16,442 nucleotides of DNA, taken from contig JBFWIW010000064.1 in the NCBI GenBank assembly GCA_050253535.1, positions 1-16,442 on the forward strand, given 5' to 3'. The translations under genes and the position numbers were made by a program. Shown one piece after another: positions 1-7,169 of the stretch. Every line of letters begins with the position of its first letter. Positions within the stretch are counted from its first letter, which is position 1. The stretch comes from JBFWIW01 sp050253535 (GTDB lineage: Bacteria; Bacillota; Clostridia; Oscillospirales; Oscillospiraceae). The notes under the pieces were generated by a model, which worked only from the letters and a program-made list of their open reading frames with translations, made no database searches and was not told where the DNA came from.

Positions 1-662
1 ACGGCCCATTTGCCGTCCCAAAGTGCTTTGATGAACGCCGGGAAGCCAAATTCATCTCCGCTGCCGCGCCAGTTGTTTTTCTTACTTATGAAAACTGCGA
101 CTATTATCATGGCGATTCCGGTGAGAACGCCGGGAACAATGGTCGCCACGAAGAGATCTGTGATTGACACCCCAACCGATATGCCGTAGAGGATAAGCGG
201 TATTGACGGCGGGATTAAAACGCCGAGACCTCCGCTGCATGCCGCGACCGCGCCGGAAAAGCCCCTGCGATAACCCTGCCTGATCATTGAGGGGATCATA
301 AGCCCACCGATGGCGGCGACGGTGGCCTGCGCTGAGCCGCACATCGCGCCGAAGAAGATGCAGCCGAGAACCGTAACGCAGGCGAGCCCGCCCGGCAGCG
401 GCCCGATCATCGACGTGGCAATTTTGATAATGCGCTTGGAAAGACCGCCGCGCTCCATGACGACACCGGCGACGATGAACATCGGCACGGCGAGGAAGGC
501 AAAGCTGTCGTTGCCGGAAAAGGCGACCTGGGCCACCATCGTCGTGTTGCCGCCGGAGAAAAGCAGCGCGCAGAGCGTCGAAGCCGCTATCGATATGGAT
601 ATCGGGACGCCGATGAAAAGGAGTATAGCGAAGGAGGCGAACAGTATCACCGGAACAATCAT
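1..662 (-). CDS. dctM: TRAP transporter large permease subunit DctM (C-terminus beyond window)
   Basis: This is the N-terminal half (about 220 of an expected ~430 residues) of the large membrane subunit of a tripartite ATP-independent periplasmic (TRAP) transporter, the part that carries substrate across the membrane using a sodium or proton gradient. The visible protein is strongly hydrophobic from its first residue (MIVPVILFASFAILLFIGVP). It has the family's GSAQATVAAIGGLMIPSM stretch and, further on, the GGLGVLIPPSIPLILYG motif, both typical of DctM. The reading frame is open to the left edge of the window. The ATG at 660-662 overlaps the dctQ stop in an ATGA arrangement, which indicates translational coupling. 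The substrate cannot be read from this subunit. Identification of the family is secure; only completeness is unknown. Confidence 0.95.
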   Translation of the reverse strand, partial: MIVPVILFASFAILLFIGVPISISIAASTLCALLFSGGNTTMVAQVAFSGNDSFAFLAVPMFIVAGVVMERGGLSKRIIKIATSMIGPLPGGLACVTVLGCIFFGAMCGSAQATVAAIGGLMIPSMIRQGYRRGFSGAVAACSGGLGVLIPPSIPLILYGISVGVSITDLFVATIVPGVLTGIAMIIVAVFISKKNNWRGSGDEFGFPAFIKALWDGKWA

Positions 663-1162
663 TTTGCCTCACCATCCTTTGCCTCATGGAAATGGTTCCT
701 GATATCGGATATGACCTTCTGGACAATACGGACAGCTATCAGCCCGAAGCCTACCGGAACAACGGCATAGAGATATCCTGTAGGTATGTGGAGCGTCGGC
801 GTGGATTGGCCGCGTATGACGAATGTCCTGCACATGCCAACGCCGGAGCAGACAACGTACACAGAGAAAACAAGCCATATCATGTCGGCCAGAATGCGAA
901 GATAGAATGCCGCGCCGCGCGGCAGCAAAGAATTGAGAACGTCAACGCGTATGTGCTCGTCGGTCTTTACGCCGTATGACGCGGCGGAATATATGCTGGC
1001 GATGAAGCAGTATCTGGCAAGTTCTTCGGTCCACGCAAGGGAAGCATTTACCACAAAGCGAAAAAAGACCTGGAGAAGACAGAGGCAGATCATTGAGCTG
1101 AAGAGCACGATGGTTATGTATTTTTCAAAATTCCGGTCAAAAAAGCCTGCAATTTTTTTCAA
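659..1162 (-). CDS. dctQ: TRAP transporter small permease subunit DctQ
   Basis: A 167-residue membrane protein, the small subunit that pairs with DctM and helps dock the binding protein. Four hydrophobic segments lie near residues 16-35, 46-65, 87-108 and 130-150. The family signature is visible as RFVVNASLAWTEELARY followed by the DEHIRVDVLNSLLP stretch. I chose the TTG at 1160-1162 as start because it lies six bases after a GGAGG ribosome binding site and gives the normal DctQ length; a further upstream in-frame start at 1210 would place 16 charged, non-family residues in front and would lie inside a hairpin. The gene ends in an ATGA overlap with dctM and begins 74 bases after dctP, so the order P-Q-M is a single operon. 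Confidence 0.93.
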   Translation of the reverse strand: MKKIAGFFDRNFEKYITIVLFSSMICLCLLQVFFRFVVNASLAWTEELARYCFIASIYSAASYGVKTDEHIRVDVLNSLLPRGAAFYLRILADMIWLVFSVYVVCSGVGMCRTFVIRGQSTPTLHIPTGYLYAVVPVGFGLIAVRIVQKVISDIRNHFHEAKDGEAK

Positions 1163-1180
1163 GATTGTCCTCCTCACGAA

Positions 1181-1217
1181 TCCGGGAATGTCTCGGCGAA
1201 GCCGAAGCATTCCCGGA
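1181..1217 (-). promoter_or_regulatory. Intercistronic hairpin between dctP and dctQ
   Basis: Arms TCCGGGAATG (1181-1190) and CATTCCCGGA (1208-1217) are perfectly complementary over 10 bp. The enclosed bases continue the stem with TCGGC/GCCGA around a GAA loop, after one G-U pair and one mismatch. No run of T follows on the minus strand, so it is not a standard terminator. It lies after the dctP stop and ends just before the dctQ ribosome binding site. In many binding-protein transporter operons such hairpins protect the upstream message and keep the binding protein in excess over the membrane subunits; that role is inferred here. Confidence 0.75.
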
Positions 1218-1236
1218 CATATTGAAAACCTGTGCC

Positions 1237-2301
1237 TTAACCGGCCTTGGCGATCTCGCTCTTAAGCAGCTCATACAACTCGGGACCGGCGGTTGCGGCG
1301 TACTTTTCCTTGACGGGTTCGACAAGCGATTTCATTTCATCGCGTACTTCGGAGGATATCTCGTTGACAGCAGTTTTCCCGGATTCGATGATTTTCTGCT
1401 CGGCTTCGGCGTCGCGCTGCGCGCTCAGCGAAGCCATAGTCTCGCGGGCTATCTCGCCGGCCTCGTCGACAACTTTCTGCTGCTCTGCGGTCAGGTCGTC
1501 GTAGAAATCCTGACCGATTACAAAGACGACCCAGTCATACACGTGCGCAGTCTTGCTTATATACGGCTGAACCTCGTAAATGCCGGCGGTCCATATGCCG
1601 GTAAACGGGTTTTCCTGACCGTCTATTGTTCCCTGCTGCAGAGATGTGAAGACCTCAGACCAACCCATGGCGGTCGGGTTTGCGCCAAGAGCGCGGAAAG
1701 TGTCGAGATGGACTGAGTTCTCCATCGTGCGTATCTTCAGGCCGGAGAGGTCGTCGACGGTCTCTATCGGTTTTATGGAGTTCGTGACATGCCTGTAGCC
1801 GAAGTCGCCGATGCAAATGCCGTGGAAACCCGCATCCGAGCATTTGGACAGAAGCTTCTGGCCGAATTCTCCCGTTGTAACAGCGTCGGCTATCTCCTGC
1901 GTGTCGAAAAGGAAGGGAAAGGTGAGCAGGTCAAACTCCTTGACAAAGTTTGCAAGGACCGCGGGAGACGGCGCATTCATCTCGACCTGGCCGAGCTGTA
2001 TGGATTCGAGTACGTCAAAGTCGTCGCCGAGCGCGCTGGCGGGGTAAATGTCAACCACGATCGCCCCGTCGGTATTGGCCTCAACATACTCCTTAAAAGC
2101 TACGGCACCGTCGTAGAGATAATGTTCCTCGTTTTCACCGATATCAAATTTGATGGTCTTCTGCGAAACGGCCGTACTTGCAGAAACGGAATCGCCGCTT
2201 TGACCGGAGCCGGAAGGATCGCCCGACGCGCAGCCGGCCAGAACAGCGGCCGCGAGCACGCCAGCTAAGAGGACAGCCGGAATTTTTCTCGCTTTTTTCA
2301 T
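1237..2301 (-). CDS. dctP: TRAP transporter substrate-binding lipoprotein DctP
   Basis: A 354-residue extracytoplasmic solute receptor. The N-terminus has a lipoprotein signal: basic MKKARK, a hydrophobic core and the lipobox VLAGC with Cys24 as the predicted lipid-modified residue, as expected for a Gram-positive binding protein. A Gly/Ser-rich linker follows. The DctP family features are all present: GYRHVTN around Arg170, LKIRTM with Arg191 (the position that usually salt-bridges the substrate carboxylate) and LQQGTIDGQENP at about 221-232. Start ATG at 2299-2301 is preceded by GGAGGG at seven bases; an earlier in-frame start at 2316 has no such site and would precede the signal peptide. 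It is the first gene of the dctPQM operon, divergent from a GntR regulator. The conserved Arg points to an organic acid or sugar acid, but the exact ligand cannot be stated. Confidence 0.95.
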   Translation of the reverse strand: MKKARKIPAVLLAGVLAAAVLAGCASGDPSGSGQSGDSVSASTAVSQKTIKFDIGENEEHYLYDGAVAFKEYVEANTDGAIVVDIYPASALGDDFDVLESIQLGQVEMNAPSPAVLANFVKEFDLLTFPFLFDTQEIADAVTTGEFGQKLLSKCSDAGFHGICIGDFGYRHVTNSIKPIETVDDLSGLKIRTMENSVHLDTFRALGANPTAMGWSEVFTSLQQGTIDGQENPFTGIWTAGIYEVQPYISKTAHVYDWVVFVIGQDFYDDLTAEQQKVVDEAGEIARETMASLSAQRDAEAEQKIIESGKTAVNEISSEVRDEMKSLVEPVKEKYAATAGPELYELLKSEIAKAG

Positions 2302-2354
2302 TTTATTTCCCTCCAATATTTTTTAGGCGGCGTCAGGACTTTCCTTGCAAAATT

Positions 2355-2375
2355 GGCCGTTCGCGCCCGACGGCC
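2355..2375 (-). promoter_or_regulatory. GC-rich hairpin in the dctP leader
   Basis: GGCCGT (2355-2360) and ACGGCC (2370-2375) form a 6-bp stem with a nine-base loop. On the minus strand the stem is followed by AATTTTG, a weak U tract, so an attenuator is possible but unproven. It sits in the roughly 190-base untranslated leader predicted between the dctP promoter and its start codon. Confidence 0.35.
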
Positions 2376-2507
2376 TTGTTTTCCGCTCTGCCGCGGCGGT
2401 TTCCGAAGCTGCGCCTTATTACCGCGCAAAGTCGGCCCGCAGAGCAGAGAATATGCCTTTTCAACCGCGCATACCATTTTGCAGGCTTGCTCCAATACCG
2501 TATCAAA

Positions 2508-2537
2508 ACTATAACACAATTTGACATATGTTGTCTA
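2508..2537 (-). promoter_or_regulatory. Predicted dctP promoter
   Basis: On the minus strand TAGACA (complement of 2532-2537) and TATAGT (complement of 2508-2513) are separated by 18 bases, a fair sigma-A type match. It would start transcription near 2500 and give a leader of about 190-200 bases. One copy of a CATATG-centred repeat falls inside its spacer, where a bound repressor would block RNA polymerase. Predicted from sequence only. Confidence 0.5.
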
Positions 2538-2585
2538 TTGTCATATGTAACAAATTAGTCATTTGATATTTTATAACATATGTCA
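2522..2585. promoter_or_regulatory. Three CATATG-centred operator-like repeats
   Basis: TGACATATGTT at 2522-2532 recurs in inverse orientation as AACATATGTCA at 2575-2585. A third, related site, TGTCATATGTAAC, lies at 2540-2551. CATATG centres are 17 and 35 bases apart, so the outer two are 52 bases apart, close to five helical turns. The array overlaps the predicted dctP promoter and lies between it and the divergent GntR gene. A likely role is operator DNA for that regulator, but FCD-class GntR sites usually look different, so this is an inference. Confidence 0.5.
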
Positions 2586-2623
2586 TTTTTTAATTTTGCG
2601 ACTATGTCACAGGATAATTTATG

Positions 2624-2653
2624 TTGACCAATGACTCTTGTATGTGTTATACT
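2624..2653 (+). promoter_or_regulatory. Predicted promoter of the GntR/FCD regulator gene
   Basis: TTGACC (2624-2629) and TATACT (2648-2653) are separated by 18 bases on the plus strand, a good sigma-A match. Transcription would begin near 2660, giving a leader of about 30 bases before the GGAGG site at 2679-2683. Confidence 0.6.
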
Positions 2654-2688
2654 TCGTGTCATCAAATAACAATACGCTGGAGGCTGTC

Positions 2689-3324
2689 ATGGCGGAGAAA
2701 TTTTTTTTTGAAAAACAAGAAACGAGATTCCTTAAGGATACGGTATATAAGACAATGGTTGACGCGATAAAGTCCGGAAAGCTCGGGCCGGGGACGCGGC
2801 TGCTTGAAACAGATCTGGCGGAGCAGATGGGAATAAGCCGCGGGCCAATACGCCAGGCGCTGAAGCGTCTGATGCAGGACGGGTATATTTACCAGCATCC
2901 CGGCGTCGGTCTGATCGTCACCGATCTGAAACCGGAGGAACGGGACAGGGTTTTCGTGCCCATACGGCGTATAATTGAGTGCTACGCCGCCGTGTGCGCC
3001 GCAAAGACGTTTACCGAGGAGGACTACGCCGCCGCCTCCGCGCTTATTGCGAAGATCGCCGCGGCGTGTGCAGAAGGGAACCTGTCGGAAATGACGGCGT
3101 ACGACTTTGATTTCCACAATTATATCGTTTCGCGCTGCGCGAGCATGATGCTGATGTCCATATGGGAGAGTGTGGCGGCCCGCATAAAGCTGCGCATAAT
3201 GGAGTGGACGGCGACGCTCTCAAGTCTGGACAACGTTGTCTCCGAGCATGAGGAGCAGCTCGACGCCATAAGGAGCGGCGACGAGGCGCGCATTGAGCGC
3301 GTGTTTTCCAAGTATATTTTCTGA
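2689..3324 (+). CDS. GntR family transcriptional regulator, FCD class
   Basis: A 211-residue DNA-binding regulator, probably controlling the divergent dctPQM operon. A winged helix-turn-helix spans about residues 15-80, including LLETDLAEQMGISRGPIRQA and the wing HPGVGLIVTDL. The rest is an all-helical FCD ligand domain; the metal-binding pattern appears as Asp139 and His143 (DFDFH) and His187 (SEHEEQ). The position that is normally the last metal ligand His is Tyr209, and the protein ends two residues later, so the domain is short and altered. Start ATG at 2689 follows GGAGG by five bases; an upstream in-frame start at 2638 overlaps the promoter. Codons 5-7 are nine consecutive T. FCD regulators usually sense carboxylates or sugar acids, which fits a TRAP neighbour. 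Confidence 0.9.
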   Translation: MAEKFFFEKQETRFLKDTVYKTMVDAIKSGKLGPGTRLLETDLAEQMGISRGPIRQALKRLMQDGYIYQHPGVGLIVTDLKPEERDRVFVPIRRIIECYAAVCAAKTFTEEDYAAASALIAKIAAACAEGNLSEMTAYDFDFHNYIVSRCASMMLMSIWESVAARIKLRIMEWTATLSSLDNVVSEHEEQLDAIRSGDEARIERVFSKYIF

Positions 3325-3365
3325 GACATAAAAAAATAGCCGCCTAGCGGCTATTTTTTATGTCT
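3325..3365 (+). terminator. Intrinsic terminator after the GntR gene
   Basis: TAGCCGC (3337-3343) pairs with GCGGCTA (3347-3353), flanked by A and T runs; the outer bases AGACAT/ATGTCT also pair, giving a long stem with one bulged A. It starts directly after the TGA stop. The A run on one side and T run on the other mean it could work on both strands. Confidence 0.85.
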
Positions 3366-3439
3366 TTGCATGACTTGCAGCATAACTGAACACCGGCTCT
3401 GCCGTTGGGGAACATTAGCTTACAGCGAGAAAAACAGAC

Positions 3440-3503
3440 AAAAAATACCTCCCGGATCCGAACGGTACGGGTTTTTCGACCGTTCTGAAAAAGACCGGGA
3501 GGT
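3440..3503 (-). terminator. Composite two-stem terminator downstream of addA
   Basis: Outer arms ACCTCCCGG (3447-3455) and CCGGGAGGT (3495-3503) enclose an inner perfect stem GAACGGT (3460-3466)/ACCGTTC (3479-3485). On the minus strand the outer stem is followed by ATTTTTTG (six T at 3440-3445), as expected for an intrinsic terminator of the addBA transcript. The stop of addA is about 100 bases upstream. The stacked structure with purine-rich internal loops is larger than usual for a terminator. Confidence 0.7.
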
Positions 3504-3605
3504 TAATTCATATCAGTATGGATGTCTGAAGCTTAGATCGCGCAATGTGAGGATAGTATAACCAAGCTGCGTCTGCCCCGAAATTTACGGTTTTTCTGTT
3601 TCCTG

Positions 3606-6600
3606 CTATAGTGCAATCGCCCTGTTTATTGCGAAAAAGTACAGCAGTTTTTCCCGCACCGGCTTTCCCGTTATGCGCGAGAGCGCCGTTGCGTACGCCG
3701 AAAGCTGGCCCGCGTAAAGCCCGGCCCTCTCCTCCGCCGACTCCTCCGTCACATAATCCGTCTTGAAGTCGAGTACGGTGATCCCGCCGTTTTCCTCGAA
3801 CCAGCAGTCAACAACACCCTGTAAAAGTATCCTGTCGTCTCCGCCATCCGGAAAAAACTCCGAGGCCGGAACCAATAGTGAAAATTTGAACTCGCGCTTC
3901 AGGTTTTCGGCTGAGAGTACGCGCCGGCCTATATCCGACGCGAAAAACGCTTCTATCATATCATATCTCACCGCCCGCGCCTGCTTTTCTGACAGCACCC
4001 CGAGAGCGCGCAGCCGCTCCGCCTCCGCCGCGGCGCCGCCCGGTTGCGCGCACTTCGAATAATCCGCGTACTGCATGACCAGATGCAGCGCGACTCCGCG
4101 CTCCGCGGCGGTTATCGGCCTGTCCGGGCCGGAAAAATCCGGCGTTCTTAGCTCACGGCGCTTTTTGTCTTTTGGTATCGTCTCGGCGTCCTCCGCCGCC
4201 TCAAAGTCGGGAAACCTACCCTTCAGCTCCGTAGCCGTGAGCTTGGACGGTATGTCCACCGCGGCGGCGTACGGATACTCAAATTCCAGTTTTTCCGTGA
4301 GCGCGCGTACAGCCGCGGGGTCTATTCCCTCCCCCTTAGCGCTTTCCGGTGCCCGCGCTTCCCGGTCATCAGCGGCTTCAGTCAGTTCGGCGCTTTTAAT
4401 AAGGCGTACTTCCCACCTGTCTTTTTCATCCTCACATGGCAAAAACGGCGAGCTGAAACGCAAATCTCCGCTCTCCGGGCGCGACAGCGCCGGGAGGAGT
4501 ATCCAGTCCGCCATACTGTGCGTCCCGGCGAGCACCTGCGGCGGTACCGGCAGCGACGAGTCTTTGAGAAGCTTTGCCATTTCGCGCTCAGCGTCGGAAT
4601 ATGCCGCCGTTATCACAAGTTTTTCCCGCGCGCGTGTCATGGCTACATATAGGACGCGCATCTCCTCCGCCATATTTTCAGAGTTAACAGCCTCTGCCAC
4701 GGCCAGGCGCGGCAGCGTCGGATATTCTATGCGGCGGACAAGATCCAGCCGTTTCGCACCGATGCCGAGCTTCGGATGTATGAGCAGCGGCTTTTTGGCG
4801 TCCATGGTGTTAAACTTTTTCGCGGTGTCCGCAAGGAAAACGACGGGAAATTCCAGTCCCTTCGATTTATGTATGCTCATTATACGCACGGCGTCGTCGT
4901 CCGCCGATACGGTTTCACCCGGGTCGTCTCCCCGCTCCCGGAGTTCCCTCATGTATGAAATAAATCCGAAGAGCCCCTTATACCCTGCACTCTCGAATCT
5001 CTGCGCGTATTCGAAGAGAAGCATCAGGTTTTTCCGCCGCGCCGTACCGCCGCGCATGGCCCCGACTATGGCAAATATGCCTGTTCGGTTATATATGTGC
5101 CACAGAAATCTGTCGGCCGACATATCGGGAGCGAGGTTCCGGTAGTATGAGAGTTCTTCGGCAAATGCGCGGCATTTTTCATCAGACTCCGCCGCAACCC
5201 GCAGCGCCGAATAAAGATCCGATTTCCGGTCACTTAAACGTATTAACGCGAGCTCATCGGCATTAAAGCCCCATATCGGGCTCCGCAGAACCGATATAAG
5301 CGGAATATCCTGGTGCGGGTTGTCAATGACGGAAAGGAGCGAAAGCATCATTATTATTTCCGGAGCTTCGAAAAACGGACCGCTTCTGTCAGACGAGACC
5401 GGTATCCCCGCCCGACGAAGCGCCGAGGCATACTCAGGCGCTTTTCCCGCCACCGAGCGGAGAAGGATAGCCATGTCGCCGAACGAAGCGGGGCGCTCTC
5501 CACCCTTGCCGTCGGAAACAAGGAGCGTTCTCTTGAGTTCCAGCACCCTGCGTGCTATAAAGGCAGCCTCCGCCCCGGCCTTTTCCGGGCTCTCGCCGTC
5601 CTCGTCCTCCGTACCGGCCATGTCGATGACATCGAGCTCGACCGATGGCTCGGTCTTCTCGGGATATGCTGCCCCAACCCTTAAAAATTCGCGTTCGGTG
5701 TAATCAAGCTCACCAAAGTCCGGCGACATGATATTTTTGAAAATGAAATTGACCGCCGAGAGTATCCCTTCCCGCGAACGGAAGTTCTGGGACAGCAGTA
5801 CCTTTCTTCCCTCGCAAGGCTCGGCCTCAGCCGCATCCTTAAAGCTACGGTACTTCTGCAGAAATATAGTGGGGTCGGCAAGCCTGAAACGGTAGATCGA
5901 CTGGCGGACGTCGCCGACCATGAAAATATTCTCCCCGTCTTTTGAAACCGCGTGGAAAATCAGCTCCTGCACGGCGTTCACATCCTGATATTCGTCCACC
6001 ATTATTTCCCTGTAGCGGCTGGAGACCTCCCTCGCCGTCTCCGTTGGTTCGCCGGTTTCGGGGTCTATGAGAAGGCGCACCGCCATATGCTCCTGATCGG
6101 AAAAATCTATGACGGAACGCCGGCGCTTTTCGGCGGAATAGGCAGCGTCGAAATCCAGAACCAGGAAAAGAAGCTCTTCCACAGCCGGGGCGACGGCGCG
6201 CATATCCGCAAAATATCCTTCCGACATGCGCCGAAATGGCCCCGTCACCTTTTCGATCTCTTTTTTGCACCGCGTGCGCATTTCTTTCAGGTCGTCACAG
6301 CCCCTCAGCGGCTTTGCGCGGGGGAACGCGATGACGGAGTTTATTGCAGCCTCGTCCCAGCTGTTTCGGAGTCCGGATAAAAATGCGCGGACACAGGAGA
6401 GCGTGACCGTAAGACTTTCGCCATAGGCGGCCATGAAGTCGGGATAGTCCCCGCCTCCCTCTAATATTTTATAGAGCTTCTCTTGCCAATAGCGTGCGGA
6501 GCTCTCCGCCCTCTGCATGAGTATACCGCCCCAGACGGTCTGGGAGACGTCCGTTACCCCATCCAGCCGGAGCTCGGCAAGCTGCTCTTTTACCCACTTT

Positions 6601-7169
6601 TCGGGATACGGGTGGCTCTGGAGCTTCGTATGGGTGTCAAGCGCTGTCACGACGAGCTTTGAGTCGTCACGCCCCGCCCCCATGGTGTCGACAAGCAGGG
6701 CAAATCCCTCGCTCATGTCCCTATAGCGCTCTTCCAGAACATTCTCCATAACACGCGTCTTCATGATATCGCTCTCGCTCTCATCAGCGACCCGGAAATC
6801 AGGAGAAATGCCGAGAGCTTGCACCATCTCGCGCAGGAGCCTGGCGCAGAAGCTGTGTATCGTCCCGATCTGCGCCCGATAGCACCCCTCCGCCTGACGG
6901 CGCAGTCGGCGGTTTTCCGGGTCTTCCGCGATCCGGGCGTATATGCCGTCCAGTATGCGCGAGCGGAGCTCTGCTGCGGCTGCCTTGGTGTAGGTTATGA
7001 CTAAAAAGTCATCAATATCGCAGGGATCGCTTTCGTCTGTAACTCTTTCGATCAGCCGTTCGACCAGGACGCGCGTTTTGCCGGATCCTGCGGCGGCGGA
7101 GCACAGAAGCGCGCCTCCTCGGTTTTCAATAGCAATTTTCTGTTCGGGGGTGAAGTCAAATTTAACCAT
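3606..7169 (-). CDS. addA: ATP-dependent helicase/nuclease subunit A (AddA)
   Basis: A 1187-residue UvrD-like helicase fused to a RecB-type nuclease, one half of the AddAB enzyme that resects double-strand breaks for RecA-dependent repair. Seen in the protein: Walker A AAGSGKT at 26-32, the YTKAAAAELRSRI helicase motif, Walker B VDEYQDVNAVQ, VGDVRQSIYRFR, the IMSIHKSKGLEFPVVFLAD motif and LYVAMTRAREKL. At the C-terminus the nuclease motif shows Asp1121 (GVVDCW) and Asp1134/Lys1136 (VLDFKTD). Length is close to the Bacillus protein (about 1230). The ATG at 7167-7169 overlaps the end of addB by eight bases, with GGAAG just upstream, so translation is coupled. A large antisense frame across its middle is a shadow. 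Family assignment is secure; nuclease activity is inferred from intact motifs. Confidence 0.97.
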   Translation of the reverse strand: MVKFDFTPEQKIAIENRGGALLCSAAAGSGKTRVLVERLIERVTDESDPCDIDDFLVITYTKAAAAELRSRILDGIYARIAEDPENRRLRRQAEGCYRAQIGTIHSFCARLLREMVQALGISPDFRVADESESDIMKTRVMENVLEERYRDMSEGFALLVDTMGAGRDDSKLVVTALDTHTKLQSHPYPEKWVKEQLAELRLDGVTDVSQTVWGGILMQRAESSARYWQEKLYKILEGGGDYPDFMAAYGESLTVTLSCVRAFLSGLRNSWDEAAINSVIAFPRAKPLRGCDDLKEMRTRCKKEIEKVTGPFRRMSEGYFADMRAVAPAVEELLFLVLDFDAAYSAEKRRRSVIDFSDQEHMAVRLLIDPETGEPTETAREVSSRYREIMVDEYQDVNAVQELIFHAVSKDGENIFMVGDVRQSIYRFRLADPTIFLQKYRSFKDAAEAEPCEGRKVLLSQNFRSREGILSAVNFIFKNIMSPDFGELDYTEREFLRVGAAYPEKTEPSVELDVIDMAGTEDEDGESPEKAGAEAAFIARRVLELKRTLLVSDGKGGERPASFGDMAILLRSVAGKAPEYASALRRAGIPVSSDRSGPFFEAPEIIMMLSLLSVIDNPHQDIPLISVLRSPIWGFNADELALIRLSDRKSDLYSALRVAAESDEKCRAFAEELSYYRNLAPDMSADRFLWHIYNRTGIFAIVGAMRGGTARRKNLMLLFEYAQRFESAGYKGLFGFISYMRELRERGDDPGETVSADDDAVRIMSIHKSKGLEFPVVFLADTAKKFNTMDAKKPLLIHPKLGIGAKRLDLVRRIEYPTLPRLAVAEAVNSENMAEEMRVLYVAMTRAREKLVITAAYSDAEREMAKLLKDSSLPVPPQVLAGTHSMADWILLPALSRPESGDLRFSSPFLPCEDEKDRWEVRLIKSAELTEAADDREARAPESAKGEGIDPAAVRALTEKLEFEYPYAAAVDIPSKLTATELKGRFPDFEAAEDAETIPKDKKRRELRTPDFSGPDRPITAAERGVALHLVMQYADYSKCAQPGGAAAEAERLRALGVLSEKQARAVRYDMIEAFFASDIGRRVLSAENLKREFKFSLLVPASEFFPDGGDDRILLQGVVDCWFEENGGITVLDFKTDYVTEESAEERAGLYAGQLSAYATALSRITGKPVREKLLYFFAINRAIAL

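Noticed and set aside
82..726. 214-codon minus-strand frame at the left edge
   Set aside because: It is in the wrong frame across the dctM/dctQ junction; the true dctM frame has all family motifs and runs off the edge.
3370..3561. 63-codon plus-strand frame between the GntR terminator and addA
   Set aside because: No ribosome binding site or promoter, and it runs through the addA terminator structure.
4075..5145. 356-codon open frame on the plus strand inside addA
   Set aside because: It lies antisense to a fully conserved AddA region, is rich in Ser/Arg/Ala as expected from the complement of GC-rich codons, and has no family resemblance.
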